Assembly (NCBI GenBank): GCA_973895155.1
Contig: OZ316891.1
Coordinates: 1,612,001 to 1,676,000, forward strand
Length of the DNA: 64,000 nt
Source of the DNA: Marsupella aquatica
Lineage: Eukaryota > Marchantiophyta
Direction: 5' to 3'
Part shown: positions 1 to 13,600 of the stretch, piece after piece
How the letters are laid out: each line of letters begins with the position of its first letter
Position numbering within the stretch: the stretch's first letter is position 1
Translations under genes and position numbers: made by a program
Notes under the pieces: model-generated
Told to the model about the DNA's origin: nothing
Database searches by the model: none
Seen by the model: only the letters and a program-made list of their open reading frames with translations

Positions 1-1740
1 ATCCCAATTTTCCTCATCCAATATGCTATTGAGACATGAATAGATATGATAATTTACCGTGTGACAAGGTTGATTCCTCCAATTTTCTCTAGAGGTAATC
101 ACTGTAGAGGTTTAGCAATTTCGAGAAACAATTCTTTTGGCCTGCTATTCCAATTACCTTGTGGTTGGATGGTATGGTTACGTCTGTTTGTCAGATGAAT
201 ATTTTAAAGCATTTTAACGTGAGACCACAGCGTGTTAAGCGATTTCATAGCTAAGTGTTTTGAATGGAGAGTACTAGTTAGGTTATGCTATATCTATATT
301 TTCCAGGAAGTATCGATGGTTTATTAGCGAGTGTTCGCCGTACGTCAAATGCTGTGTGAATATCTGCTGCTGAATCTGGGTTTTTACTACTCAATCTGAG
401 GAGATTTTATAGGTTACTTGGTCAAAGGTGTGGTTGCTTTGAACTTATTATATACCTTCAGTTCCTACAGTAAAGTGTATGGGAGAAATCCGGATGAGAT
501 TGCCCAAAGATTGTGGTCTCGCTAGAATTCATGTTGTAAATTATCAGCCCCGCGCTGCAGTCTTTAATTGTGCGTCACATTTGCTGTCGTGACATGAGGA
601 CTCGCAAATGCCACTATCCTCTTGTCTACTTCTGCGTTTGTTTCGACCAACCCATTCTTCACTTTGCAATTTTCTCTTCCTGACAATGAAACGCACTTCT
701 TCGCTAAATAGAATCAGGCATTTTAGAATACAGTGCGAGACCCCGTTTGACCAGTATACGAACATGTGACTGATGGATTCATAAGAAGGTCGTAGATAAG
801 CTAAGCTTTACTGATATCTTGCAATGATACACGTGCATTGGAATTATGGATTACCATCACCGACTAATGAATCATATGCTTCGGGTTACATCACGGTTGA
901 CCTATTCTGAGCAAGGTTGATCTGACATCCTGGTTGTCCAATTCTTCTGACAGTACCGGAGCAGTCATTCGTACTCAAGCATGAATTAACAAAGGATTCC
1001 CCTACTATCTTTCTGAAGGTGCTCACATCTCGGCCAAGGATTTGTGTAAATTGACGCGAGTTACGCTGGACAAGGAATGTCGCATTGAATGGATTTCACG
1101 TCATCTGTACTGCCGAAACGAATCACTAAACCAGTTTGCCCAAAGATCGTAAATTAACTCCCGAATCCGCCAGTTAGAATCTTAGTGGTAATGAATGTCC
1201 CTGCCATTTATCGGAGTCTAGCTAGGAGCCCAGATTATCAAAAGTGACAAGTGGATCAGGCATATCCGTTTGTTGCAATCTTGGCGTCATTGAAGTTATT
1301 TCTTGTTCTTGTTGCAGGCATATCCTTTTGTTGCAATCTTGGCGTCATAAATGATTGAAGTCATTTCTTGTTCTTGTTGCTAACATCTGATCACTTGTAG
1401 CCTCGTCTACTGCCTAGTTCTTTAGAGGAACTCCTTGCACATGAGGACCAGGCTTCCCGTTTGTACACCAGAATTTGATTTCAGCCCACTGCTTACAACG
1501 TCCACAACCTGCCAGGGCGAACTGGATCCAGTCCACATGACCCACTACTCGTCTCCAACAACTAGGATACCAAGCCCCCAAGTCTCGTGACGGATCACGT
1601 ATACTCATCCTCTGGACCTCCTGATGTTGCCTGATAATGTGACTTAAATCCACCTTTCCCCTCTCACGCCAGTACCTTACAAGAATGATGTACAAAACCA
1701 TGTCAGGTATACAAGACAAATGAAATTGCTCCGTAAGCTT
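1..1740. other. gene-free left edge with a short tandem duplication
   Basis: I see no supportable gene here; the ORFs are short, lack recognisable motifs and do not join by splice sites. The only structure found is a two-copy direct duplication at 1259-1316 and 1317-1381. Both copies contain TTGTTGCAATCTTGGCGTCA and end in a TTGTTCTTGTTGC run; the second has a 7-base insertion (AAATGAT). The region is 3-prime of the minus-strand kinase gene and may include its 3-prime UTR near 1700. Confidence 0.5.
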
Positions 1741-4700
1741 CTATTCCATAGCTTCTCCTTCGTTGTCTTCCAAGTGATGCCTCCATGCAACTAGAGCAGC
1801 TCCAACAGCAGGTTCAACCTGCAACCATTCTCCGACTAGTAAGGATATGTTTCAGATTGTCAACCTACCTACTCCTTGCCTTTCTTTCTCGTCTAACACC
1901 TCTGTAACTTGTACAGCATAACCAAATCATAATTACAAATACCCTTTCAGTAGATATCCACGCCCGTGGCATAAGATTGCTAAACCTTTGGACAACACAG
2001 ACGTCTCTGGCACGAGAATCCATTAAAACTGACTGAGGTTCCTCAGTGGCATGCCTCGCCCCAGAAGATGTCAGAAAATCATAACATACGAAAAAATCCC
2101 AATGCAGTTGACACATGGGGCCACGAAGTCTTAGAAGAAGTGGTGCCTACATTGGGTCGAACAGCTTGAACTTTTGGAAATGCCTTTGATACTCTGGTAA
2201 TCAACGGTTTACATAAATCCCATCCCTCATCATGTTCCAGCACACCTCCAACCAATACAAACGGGAAAGGATGCTGATTATCTGCGTACAAGTTTATACC
2301 ATGTGTGTCATAATTGATCGTTCCAAGATTTTGATTGAAGAAACTGCTCTGCCCTCAATCGGAAAGCACACAACCGTGCAAGAAATTTCAGACATGACAC
2401 ATACCAATGCCATTTAGGTTGAGGGTACGCACAACAGCTTCAACACTGCATGCCAATTCTTCAACAGCGTGTTCTAACACTCCGATGGCCACTTCATCAG
2501 CAGCTTGAGCACAAGCTTTGACAACTGGAACAAGAGCTGCGACACGGGCCCAGGAAGTATCCGCATAAACCCATCTGCACACAGAAAGGTGGACCAAACC
2601 CGTCAACACTGAGTCAAAGAGGACATTGGCACCCAACACGAATGCCCGTATTAGCTTTGGAAGTCAAGGCCGTGGTGGGACACATTACCCACCGAATGAT
2701 CTCGTCTGGGCTTGAAAGCCCTAATCTCCCCAGCATAGCGTCAGTAAGTCTTGTTGGAGGACCTCGCCCATCATGAGCACGCAGAACAGCGATTAGAGCA
2801 TTCGTAGCTATCGCATGGCCACTGCCACCCACCAAGACCAATTTAAGAAGATGTCCACACTAACTTGCAATCCATCAAAGACACGAACTCCGTTACTAAT
2901 ATTAGGAAACTGATAATCCTCGACGAAAATGAGCTCATGCTGTTTTGAATCCGAACAAAAAAATGTTTAGAAAGAATTGGCGACATATTGGATGTCAGTT
3001 ACCTGCCCTGGTCTCCAAGCAGAGGTCCAAGTCCAGAAGAACGGGCTGACTTCCCTTCTTCAGTAAAACCATAGGCTATCGTTCCAGTTCCTGCTATGAC
3101 TACACAGCCATATTTCTTGCCAGCTGTTCCACTTGCAAGTGCAGCGACGGCATCGTTGTACACATAACAAGTAGTATGCTCGGAGGGAAATATGTACCTG
3201 ACATTGATTACAAACTGCATCGTCAAAGAAGAGTTTAAGAGGTCTCGCCACTAATCGATACAATCCATCATTTCTTCTATTCTCTCTATGTGGGAATGAG
3301 TACTTTTGACTGGCTCGTTCAACAGCCTCGGAAAATATCAGAGACAAAAATGCACTTTTCAGGGTATTGCAATCACATCATATCCCGACAATGATGCTAT
3401 TGATTGCCCACGCTACTCGAAAATTCAGCAAAAATATGGAGGAAGGCGGAAATAGTCTCTATGATCAGTGCTGAGATTAAGAGGCTTTTCTGGTTTAAAC
3501 CTCCAGCTAGACGATCTTTTAAAAAGTAAAAGAACCCTTGCAAAGCCTCCGGTATTTGGTCCCCATTTCCTAGAGGACAACAGAAAGTGCACGGTTCCTT
3601 GATCCTGTTTATTCACAAGGGATGGTCACTTACACGTCGAAAGCTTCCCACGACACTCAACAGTAACCAGAATTTCTGCATGCTATGCATAATCCCCACA
3701 AAAAGCGACTTCTCATAAAAAGTAAGTCCCCTACCTGGGGATCTCTTCAATGTCGGGTGAGGTCAAATATCCGAAAAAAGGGGCATTACCTTAAAACCAC
3801 CTCAACCTTGTTTTTACATAATACAAGCAATCTAAACTAACAGAGGGCCCAAGTTCTTCACCCATAATAATGCTGACAGTCGGTAGAAGGAATTACGTGG
3901 CCTCCCTGTGTCTATAGTGTCAAGCTCCTAGTAAGTCGGAATTGCATCTGGACTCCACTGTTACTGAAGTGTATGTTGAAGGAAAACTGTGTCGTCTGTA
4001 AGTTACCTGATGCTTGTTTCATTGTGTCCACACTATGGAAGTAAGGGAGATTCTTGAAGTAAGTTTGTATCTTCGTTGCCCTGCATGAGAAACTCATTTT
4101 CGGGATACCTTTAAGGCAACTGACCTCTTATGTCGTTGCTAGTTAAAAGGACCTCTCGCTGTGAGGAATGGCCAAAGTTCGACAACGGTCATCTCTTGCC
4201 TCCGGCACCCTTAAACTGCTTGGAATGGCTTTTATATCACATCTAGACTAGGTGCCCTAGCCGACTGAACAGTAGAAGATGAAAACAGTGAGAGACGCAG
4301 AGAAAGAACTCACTTAAGCCAGGCAAGCACACGCTCGGCGTCTGCGGGGACGTCCACACCAGAAAGAGCCAAGCAAACTACCTTCACTTCATCCCTTGCA
4401 GTGTTCGCTTTCATCAGTGCCTCCGCCATTGACTGTTCAAGTGCGCATTTCGCTGTAGCTTCTGCTCAAATCTCCAGTCGTGTTGACACGCCACAGTTCA
4501 GGCTTTGATCATCTCAACATTTGTTTTGAGTTTCGTTTAAGAAGTCTATCATTTCCTGAGAATTGATTGATCCTATTCGCCAACGTCTTTCTCGTACTGG
4601 AAGGAAGACACTTCGACAGTGCAACTCTGACCGCATAACCTCAATTCCCATTTGTTAAATGATCGTCCCGCCTTGTGGTACATTATTGTTTAACAAAATT

Positions 4701-5307
4701 CGAGACAAAAACTTACATGCCTTCGTCCAGGTCAGATGGGTGGAAATCAAATCCGAAATTGAAGGAGAATTGCGACGGGGTGCATAAGATAGTTAGATGG
4801 GAATGAATCTCCGAAAGGTGAAAAATCCACAATCTCCAGATCTCACCTGGAAATGCCAAGGGACCTCATCTTTGATGACGATCAGGTGGGATTTTCATAG
4901 TCCACAGACAACATTATCAACCACAAAGGCAAAGACGGTGCATAGGGAAGAAAGGGGGCAAATGTCATCAAGGTGATGGGAAACGAACCAGAAACGCTGT
5001 TAAAATTGGAGGAACCAGTGACAGCCCGAGAGAGGACAACAGGGTCCGAAGTCTGATGCGGAGCACAGTAGAGGCAGATGGAAATAGTGGTCGTCGCTCC
5101 ACCATCCACGCCAAGAACCACAGTGCGCTTGCTACTGCCGTTGCTGCTCATCTCATCCTCCTCGTCCTCCTCTGCATCATCTCCTCCTCCTCCTCGTCCT
5201 CTCTGTGGTCTCAATTGCGCTTCAAACTCCCACAACTCACTCCCCCCGGAACGGTAGCTCCTCTTCATCCCCCCTGGCAGCTCTGCTGCCGCTGTAGCGC
5301 TGGGCAT
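1741..5307 (-). CDS. NAGK: N-acetyl-D-glucosamine kinase, BadF/BadG/BcrA/BcrD ATPase family (7 exons)
   Basis: Predicted to phosphorylate N-acetylglucosamine at O6 with ATP in amino-sugar salvage, probably cytosolic. Exons read on the minus strand: 5307-4989, 4464-4314, 3197-3003, 2821-2693, 2574-2405, 2281-2151 and 1818-1741. All introns are GT-AG and the phases join to a 390-residue protein, a normal length. Motifs seen: the ASKHA phosphate loop LGVDGGATTT (residues 65-74), NFNSV, ALSGVD, the putative catalytic YNDAVAALASGT, the second phosphate loop IAGTGTIAYG, GDQGSGHAIA, RAHDGRGPPT, the adenosine motif VLVGGVLE and the C-terminal VEPAVGAAL. The open frame starts at 5307, but the family usually starts at a residue equivalent to Met14 (5268, MKRSYR), so either start is possible. 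An acidic insert (residues 43-52) precedes the phosphate loop. The gene diverges from the Yae1 gene. Family assignment is firm; enzyme specificity is from the family. Confidence 0.9.
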
Positions 5308-6534
5308 CGGTCTGCTCCACCCCTACTCAAATACAGCACTGGATTCCGTCACCTCTTAAGAAGATTCAGTCGTTTTGAGAGCTTCTCAAATGCACCTCTC
5401 CTTCTCCTTCTTCTCTTGGGCCCACAACTCGACCGACCTCACTACCATATGGCTTCTGACTCTCCTTTCCTTTCCTACTTGGCCAGACTTTGTAATGAAA
5501 AAGAAATAACGAAGCTGATCATTGATTTCCGATGGCAGACAGGAGAAGAGACCTTCAAAATTCGCGCAGCTCGCAACAACACCAGCACCAGCATCCCCAG
5601 TAGTTGCTGCTCTGAGAAATTCAGCAAAGCTTGGCCCCGGAATGAACTTCAGCTCTCCTACGACAACGATTGAAGAACAAGAGGTATCAAATTCACGGTA
5701 CTCTTAGTAGAGAAGGAACCGGCAATGCCAGGACCCCGCAGCAAGAGGGATGCAGCACAGCACTGGAACAGAAAGGAAGAGGGCCAAAATTGCAAACCAG
5801 TCATAGATTGAAGATCAATGTGGGTTTCGCAAAATCGGCAAAGAAGATTGAAAAATTACAGATTGACAGCAAGTGGGTTCTGGAGAGTCCGCAACAGAAG
5901 ATCAACAGTGAGTGGGTTCCAGAGAATGAGCGAGAAGAGTGAATAACTGGACTCGGGTAGAATCTTGTGAGGATTCGGCAGGGTATTGAAGGTGGCGAGA
6001 ATCTCAACCCAGGGGAGTACCACTACTGTAGCACTAGTAGCTCCGATTCGAGCTTACGGTACCCAGACGGCGATGCAACTCTGGACAGCTGGTACAATAT
6101 GCAGGGTTGTCAAGGCTGTCGGGACCCTTTGAGCGACGTCCGTGAGTTGTGTGACGGGCTTCGGCTGCCCGCCGTGGCCCGCGTCGACTTGCCCGTTGCC
6201 CTGCCCGAGTTCTACCTGGTTACCCCAGTTTCCTCGCTTACACACAGTTTCGGGGCTTCGCGAACGCTTGGTGAGTGAGAAGTATCCCGATGCATCACCA
6301 AGGTTGGTTTTTCAACTGTTAGAAACCATAAAAATGAAATCTCGGGTAAAGATACGGGTAAAGCTAAAGTATGTGCTAGGAAAGAAAATAAAAGTCGGGT
6401 GAGCCGTTCGGGACCCGTGGTTTTTATGAGGTGACTGAATCCCCGCGCTCGTCTGTGTTTTAGGCGTGGCGAAGACCAATACCCAGCAAACCTCACTGTG
6501 GACTTGGATTTGTAATTAGGAGGGGAGAGTCGGG
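5308..6534. promoter_or_regulatory. shared divergent promoter region between the kinase and Yae1 genes
   Basis: The two start codons face away from each other across 1.2 kb. A perfect palindrome TGGGCCCA (5417-5424), a plant site II type element, lies about 110 bases upstream of the kinase start. A short CT-rich run with the gene sense CTTCTCCTTCTTCTC follows from about 5400. The ORFs that cross this interval (for example 5056-5673 plus) are antisense to kinase exon 1 or lack motifs, and I do not call them genes. No TATA box stands out for either gene. Regulatory function is inferred from position. Confidence 0.4.
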
Positions 6535-7863
6535 ATGGAGTCTGTGGATTTAGCCAGCAGCAGGGGTCTTGAAGCAGAGGAGGAAATAGATCCGTGGGGA
6601 GCAGAGGACTCTCGAAGCACTCGATCATCCTCAGATTTGCAGAGAGAGTGGGAGGCTCGCCGCCTTCAATTCCATAAGGTATCCTTTCCCGTGAGTGGTT
6701 GTGGCTTGACAGTCTTCTCCTGAAGTCCATTGTGGCATTAGCTAGACGCGAGTGAGAAGGTTGGATTGTAATTGGTATTCAGATTTTGGTGCGTATGTTT
6801 CTGTTGTTGAGTTGCTTTGCTCAAAGTCGCAACCGATTGTGTGTAAATAGGCACGACGAGGAAATTCTGTGTCTTGAGACTTCGAGCTTTGTGGACCCTT
6901 GATGGCAAGAACCCAGCTGGGGTATAGGGATGGGATTACTGCAGGGAGTAACTCATCCGTGCAGGAAGGATTTAATCTGGGTTTCCAAGAAGCAGTTGGA
7001 CCAGGATTTAGTTGGGGAGTTGCACGGGGGACTGCAAGGTTCTGAACATTCTCTGCTCCCAAGTCACTTGTGGTTGAAATGATACACAAGTTTGTGAAGT
7101 TGTGTGGGGTTTCTCTGTTTTGACTAAGCTTTGGCTTGTGGTGGATGATTTTGTTGGTGCTGGCAGTTCCTATGCTTATTTGCCTTCTGCAATGAAGGAC
7201 TTAATTTTGAAAGATCGAGAGGGAGGAAAGCGATTGGAGGCACTGCACTCGACCATATGCAAGATTTCATCCGCCGACGCTATGGCCATATATTACAAGG
7301 ATGCAATTTTACGTAAGGGAGCCAATGCAGAGGACTCTGTCCAAGCACATTCCTCGGAGTCAAGTCAGAATGTTTCGTCAATGCAGACCCGAATTGAAGA
7401 AGAAACAACGGGCAAACGAAGTGAACCGGAAGAGACAGCTACTGCTTGTTGTGGAGGAGGGTATTGTGGAGACTCGAAGGTGTGCAGCTCACAGGTAATA
7501 GAAGGGGTTTCAGCAGGGGCCAGACACAGCGTATTAGACGGGTCTGGACCTCAATCAGCAAGCACCAGTGCTTCCCTAGACGGAAGTAGTGGCAATGAGC
7601 CTGTTAGCCACGAGGCACGTGAGTTTATCTCAAGGGTAGGCACCTTTTCAGGCGAAACAAAGCAACTGGAAGACAGTACTACTAGTCATTTGGTTTCCAT
7701 GGCCCTTGGACAATCCAGCCTCGGTGATTCAGCCTCTAGACCTTCCGAGTCTGCGAATCGTTTGGAGGAGTATCATAGGAATGTTGCTGCAGACCTTGAG
7801 CAATCAATTGTGAGGTTAAGTAGCTTCCCACGGTTGTCACAGGCGTCAGGGCCCACTATTTAA
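6535..7863 (+). CDS. Yae1-domain protein, predicted Fe-S protein maturation adaptor (3 exons)
   Basis: Yae1 in yeast and humans works with Lto1 as an adaptor that brings the cytosolic Fe-S assembly machinery to the ribosome-recycling ATPase Rli1/ABCE1; that role is inferred here from the family. Exons: 6535-6678, 6917-7038 and 7167-7863, joined by GT-AG introns, give 320 residues. Exon 1 encodes an acidic start and SDLQREWEARRLQFHK. Exon 2 continues LGYRDGITAGSNSSVQEGFN and carries the diagnostic deca-GX3 pattern, with glycines spaced by three residues in GYRDGITAG, GFNLG and GFSWGVARG. Exon 3 encodes a conserved-looking segment (SSYAYLPSAMKDL) and then a low-complexity Ser/Glu-rich tail with a CCGGGYCG cysteine cluster. 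The ATG at 6535 is supported by the fit of exon 1 to the family. The tail could contain another intron (a CAG|GTAATA site at 7495), but the frame stays open. Confidence 0.85.
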
Positions 7864-10618
7864 GAAATAACGATGGTAATGAGCCTTCAATGGCAAGGGA
7901 TTGTAATAGAAAGCTGTACTGAACAATTGGAATTAGCAACGATGTTTCTTTCATTACCACAGGAATGCAGTTCCCAGGGGCAATATACGTTGCCCTCAAT
8001 ATCCGGGTGAGGTTCTTGGTTGTGGCAATCTACATTTTAGTGACATCCAACAGCATCGTCAATTGGAGGCAGCCGTCGTTCTCGGGCATTACTGAGAAGT
8101 TCTTTTGGTCTCTTAGAAGGAATGAACGGTACAAGTCCATTGTTACTCATGTCGAGGAGTACTACAAACTGGTGGTCTCTTTATTTTCCACGAGCCAAAA
8201 CGTCACTGATCTTTACCATTCCATCTCGACGACCTCTGGGCGTGATAAAAGTAAAAAGGCTACAGGCATAGATTTCTGATCTCATTGTCAGCTAGAATCT
8301 GCAGGAAGCAATGTGCTCACGCCCATATATGCTGATGGTGAGAGAGGACTGTAAAGAAATGAGGGTTTTCCGTCAACAATCGCTATGTTCTCAGGTTGGT
8401 GTAGTCGCCAGATTAGTGTTACAAAAATCAGTTAGTGAGTATAAACTGCCCCAATCTGGAAAAACCTTTACTTGTAGTTCCTGGTCTGTTGCACAACCCA
8501 CTTCGTTGCCACTAATACAGCATCATCGCTGATGTTAATATGTTAATATTTTGACTTCCTGCGCAAAGCTTGTCACTGTGAGATGGGGCTAAATTCCATC
8601 GAGTCCATCATGCGTGACAGTTTCATACAATATCGTCCTCTACTGAAATGATGTGTAGGGCCTTCACAAAGTACTTTCGTTTCTGTGAATGTTGTTGTCC
8701 CAGTCAACCCTCAAATTAAAATAGTATTGACATATAATGGGATTCAAGTCCACAGATCCATAAGCTGCTGTTAAAGCACACCACAAAGCAGTCTGGACTT
8801 CTCGTGAAAAGGAGAGTTTCTACGCCTTGGGGGGCATAGCCATCAATACCTTGCCATCCGAATCGTTGTAGCCAAACCACCTTCCGTTCAGAAAGGAGTC
8901 TCACCTAACAATACTTGACAATTACAGTAGAACATTAAAGCTTGCGGATTTTATGCAAGAAACGTACACCAAAGATCTATGTGATGCGCTACGCAACACT
9001 GCTCTATTCCTCACTTGAGAAAAAGAGACATTTATCACAAGCCTTCCACCTTTCAATAGAAACAAAATTTGGTGGCCAGATCTTAATAGCTGAAGCCAAT
9101 ATTAACAAGTCTCTCCAGTGAGACTAACGACAGCACAACTTGATCGTTATTCAATGAAGATCAGCCTGATAAATTTCACCGCTTTCAAGACATGTTCAAA
9201 TGCACTTGATAGAGTCTAACAAATTATGTTTCTCCAACCGAAATACCAGTAGATTTCATGAACAATAGAGGTCAATGATGTTCTCCTCCAATCATGTGAA
9301 CTCTGTACAAATTATTTCGCTCGTTAGCTTACATTATTAATAATCTACGCAACTGGACACTGGATTCTGCGCAGGTGTCCTTGGGAAGTTGATTGCAATC
9401 GTGATCATGTCGTATCCAGAAAGAATCGTATGTACATTACTAGCCAGGCAGTTTAGTCACCAGGTCTTGACAATTCTGTGATCTTTGGGTGAACGAAACC
9501 ATCACCTGCAGCAAACGTTTGAAAGGTAAGGGTAGCAAAGATATCCAAAAGCTGAGAAAGTATCAAACATAAACAGTTATCTTAAGAGGTCTCCACGTCA
9601 CATTAAGGACGAACAGGCGGTAACTAGATAAAAATGCTAATACTTCGCTTTTCTCAGAATTTGAGACTGGTTACGAGCAGTTGGAAGGTTCGTAATTCAG
9701 GACCACAAGTGACACTTGCAATTCACAATTAAAGATGTATGCACTACCCCAGGGATAGGGTCAAAACGAATGGAGCGGCTGATTCTCTGTGAGCTGGCTG
9801 AAATCTATCTATCTATCTATATATATATATATATATATAGCTCCTCCCATCCTAATGATTTTGTGGTGTGAATTGTCCTCGATTGGTCTCTTTGATGGTT
9901 ATCGAAAAACGCACGGGTGTGGTTTCGTCTTTTTTCGGGAGCTAGCTCATCCCCAGCTAATGTGCTTAATTTATAGATAATGATCACCCGTAAAGTCCTA
10001 TTTGGCAGCTATGAGGACCCTTGAGTGAAAAGAGCGTTGACGGTTTAAAGTGGCCCAGAAGTCTGTGATGCTTGAATAGTCGCAATCAGCACACATGCAC
10101 TTCATTGGTGGAGCTAGATTTGACGCAAACACCGTAATTCTTGAACATGCAGTATGCTGAAAATAAGATTTTATATATTTAAAACAACAGAGAAGAGTTG
10201 TAATCCTTACAAGTATGTGAAGAACCACGATGTAGATGATCATCACCATTGAACGCTGTGACAGACGGCCCCGTAGTATCGAGGTATCTTGATTCGATGA
10301 CCAAGGACTGCTATACGAAGTAGATGCCTGACCGCCATCTTTACTGGCCCTTTTCCCCGCATACTTTTCAATATCCTGCTAAAACACTGAGGTATAAGAT
10401 TGGCAAAACCAGAATTTTCGCCCACCCTTCACAAGCATACCTGCTGATGTTGCCACATCCCCTTCTAGTGCCCTCTATGAAAAGCAATTTGCATACAACT
10501 AATTTGTTTAGTCTCAATAAACGCACATATGTTGTGAATGGAATATACTCACGTAGTTATTTTTAGACCAACATGCCCATTTACTGTCTCTATCTTGACT
10601 GGAATTCAGCTAAGTGCT
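7864..10618. other. convergent intergenic region with a microsatellite
   Basis: This is the space between the 3-prime ends of the Yae1 gene and the coiled-coil gene. It should hold both 3-prime UTRs. It contains an (ATCT)n-(AT)n microsatellite at 9803-9839. The ORFs here (for example 7965-8279, 10324-10566) show no motif or codon character and I do not call them. Confidence 0.4.
9803..9839. repeat. (ATCT)n/(AT)n compound microsatellite
   Basis: Four ATCT units run directly into about ten AT dinucleotides. This is a length-variable simple repeat with no coding context. Confidence 0.9.
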
Positions 10619-13600
10619 CTACAACTGCAAAGACCAAGCCTTACCCTGCAAACGCACTTCAGAGAGATCTGGGTCTCATGTTTCTTTACTAACCTGGTGC
10701 CGGAGTTTGCTTTTCCAATTCACACGCTCCAGACCCAGATTGTCAAGCCATTCGTCAGATTTTAGACCAGCTCCGTTTGAAGAACCATTTGTTTGTAAGA
10801 TCCTTAACTGTCCTTCAAGGCCGGAAATCGTAGCGCGCAATGCAGTCTGCTCCGCCATTGCTTTTGAGAGCTTCTCTGAATTGATTGTCTGCATTCCAAA
10901 TCAATTCCAGCATGTGACTTTGTCTAAAAGATGAGACAAGCTTTCCGTCTAAATTTTAATAGGGATAGGAGGCGCCATCACAAATTGCCGATGCCTTCGG
11001 GAATTAAAATTTACCACTTCATAACTTCAAGGCTAGGGGTCTACATGAAACCCTACTCGATCAAAAGTCCTTGAACTGGACAAACTTCAAAGACAAATGT
11101 AAATATGAATTTCATGACAAAACTACTATTCTTTTGTAGCCCAGCAAACCACACTGGGTCAGGTTTGAGATGAGAGTGTCCAACAGAATAGTCTACAGGC
11201 AAACGTAAGATGCACAAGAAATGAGCTTGCCTGAGCCAACTCCTTCTCATTTTGAGCAGAGGCCAGAGCAGATTTCAGCCGAGATATGTCAGCTACCAAA
11301 GACGTTTCCAGCACGCCTGCACTTCGCGCAGCCGACTCGGATGAACCTCTAAGTTCTTGGCAACGGCTTTCCAGCTCGACAATCTGCTCAAACACACATT
11401 CACTAGTGATTACGATATTTTCTACATGAACGTCGACGAAAGCAAATCTTCTTGATCTCTTCATCTAAACCTGAAGACAAGAACGGGCTAGGAGCGGAAA
11501 ACTAAAAAAGTTGAAAAAATTCCCTGAAAGCAACATATTGGACATCCATCCTACTTCTCCTAAAAACCAACAATGTGATGGGATGCCTCTAACCGGCAAT
11601 GAACGCAATAGAAGCCGTCCCTGCCCAGTCATTCTGATTATAAGCGAGATGATCATTGACCACCAAAACAATATTGGAGCTATAACGTGAATATAGGACA
11701 CTAATTACCTTTTTTGCAAGACCATCAGCTACTTCATGTGCAGCTTCGGCTTTCTCTTCTGAGGCTCGAGCTGCAGACTTCCAGGATTCCATTTGCTCTT
11801 GAACGTTTTCAAGTTGATCTGTTGTTTCTTGTCTCTCCTCCTCTAGACGGCTTATCTTCTTAATTGCAGCTGAAAGCTCTTGTTCTCCTGCAGTCAAAGC
11901 TTCCTACAGAGCGGTAGAACTAACCCATTAAACGTTTGAAATTTCCATAGATCCAAACAAGATCATCATTTTTCTATTGGCAATGATCTCCAACAATAGC
12001 AATGAATGTTTTGACCATGAAACAAAGATAAAGTATTGCTTCTTACGCTGGCTTCTTTCAGGGACTCAGCCTGTGATTCTAAATCGCTTTGAACTGCTGC
12101 AATTCGCTCTAATGCAGCATCTCGCTCGGCTTCCAGATCCTGTCAGATATCATCCAATTGTCCAGTGCAAGATGTCTCAAAAGCATAGACTTGTAATTTG
12201 TCTGGTCCTCCTAGCAAAGAGCATCTCACCAGTTGCCATGCGAGTTACTGGGATAGCTTCAGCGCAATTGTGAACGAAACCTGATGTCATTACGGGTTGG
12301 CATCATATTACTACTGCAGTGCCAATCACAGTCCCATAACTAAATTTCATATTTACCGTTTGAATTTTGCCAACAGCAGCTTTGACAGCTGTGTTAAAAG
12401 TCCGTGCCCTTCTGTCTGACTCCTGCCGCAATTCCTGAAGTGCATTCTCTGCCTGCAATCATGTAGAGAAAAATTGGTCTCCAATTTTCGTGCTTTGACT
12501 CATTCCCTCCAAAAGATCAGCAACCCATCTGATTTCATGTGGAGGTTAATCACTACATTTAGACAGTGCCTGTGTAGCGTAACAACGCCACAACTATATA
12601 ATGGGCCAAAGGTTCTGAGCGAGCATACCAAAGTTTGGAGCCGATTAGCTTCATGAATTTGGATTTCGGAATCCTTCACTTGTTGCCGAGCTAGAGACAG
12701 CTCATGCTCCATCACAGCAAGAGCATTAGCCTTGTTATCAAGTTCCTGATTGAGGGATTCTAACTTTGCTTTCAAAGATTCAGCATTTTCTTTCCAAGAT
12801 CCGGCCTCTTGCGATGCCCTCTGTGCAGAAGCAGAGAGCGCCTTCAAAGCCCCTTCTAATTCTCTTCTCTCGTCTTCTCCAAGAGCCTTTCCTTTGGCAG
12901 CTTGCTGTACTGCCCAAATCTCGGCTTTTGCGTCAGCCAAGCTCACGCTGGTTTCTGTGGCTTCCCTTCTTGCATCATTAGCCTCTCTTCTAGTCTCTAC
13001 AGCTTCTCTCCTTGCATCAACAGCCTGAGAGTCCCAATTGTAAGAGCAAAGATTAGCCTTAAAACAACTGATCCCCTTGTCCAGCATGTCTAGGAAAGAT
13101 ATATAATTTAGAGACAGGAGATCACGGGAATCATCAAAAGCAGCTCCCAAGAAAAAGATATAGTATAACGAGCCTGTTCTACTTTTGCTGTTCCTATCGT
13201 ACTACTTTGTTTCCCAGGAGTCGTCAATTTTGTTCCCTCAATGTATACAGATCGAAGAAGAAAGTCACCTCTGCTTGTGCCTTTTTCAGAGACACTTCTG
13301 CATTTTGAAGACCACTTTGCAGTCGTTTGATCTTTTCAACGAGCCGTTCACGGTCATCAATTGTTTCTTTCCAAGATTCCTTCAGCTCTGTCATAGATCT
13401 ATTCAGCTGCTCGTTTTCTTCAGCTAACTCCATCATAGCCTTGTCTCGTTGCTGCAGGAAAAATTAGATAGCATCAGGTAGAAACATTGGACGGTTACAA
13501 AACCTAAGAATAGAGAAGTCATGGGAATTGCAAGAGTAACTGTACAGACCGAATCCGCAAGAAGTAAATGATACGAACCGCACACTATCAGAGAAGATTA

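Noticed and set aside
5056-5673. 205-codon plus-strand frame, Ser/Leu-rich
   Set aside because: Its first part is antisense to exon 1 of the kinase gene and the rest is promoter sequence.
12750-13028. Plus-strand frame inside the coiled-coil gene
   Set aside because: Antisense shadow of exon 4, produced by the Ala/Glu/Arg codon bias of the coiled coil.
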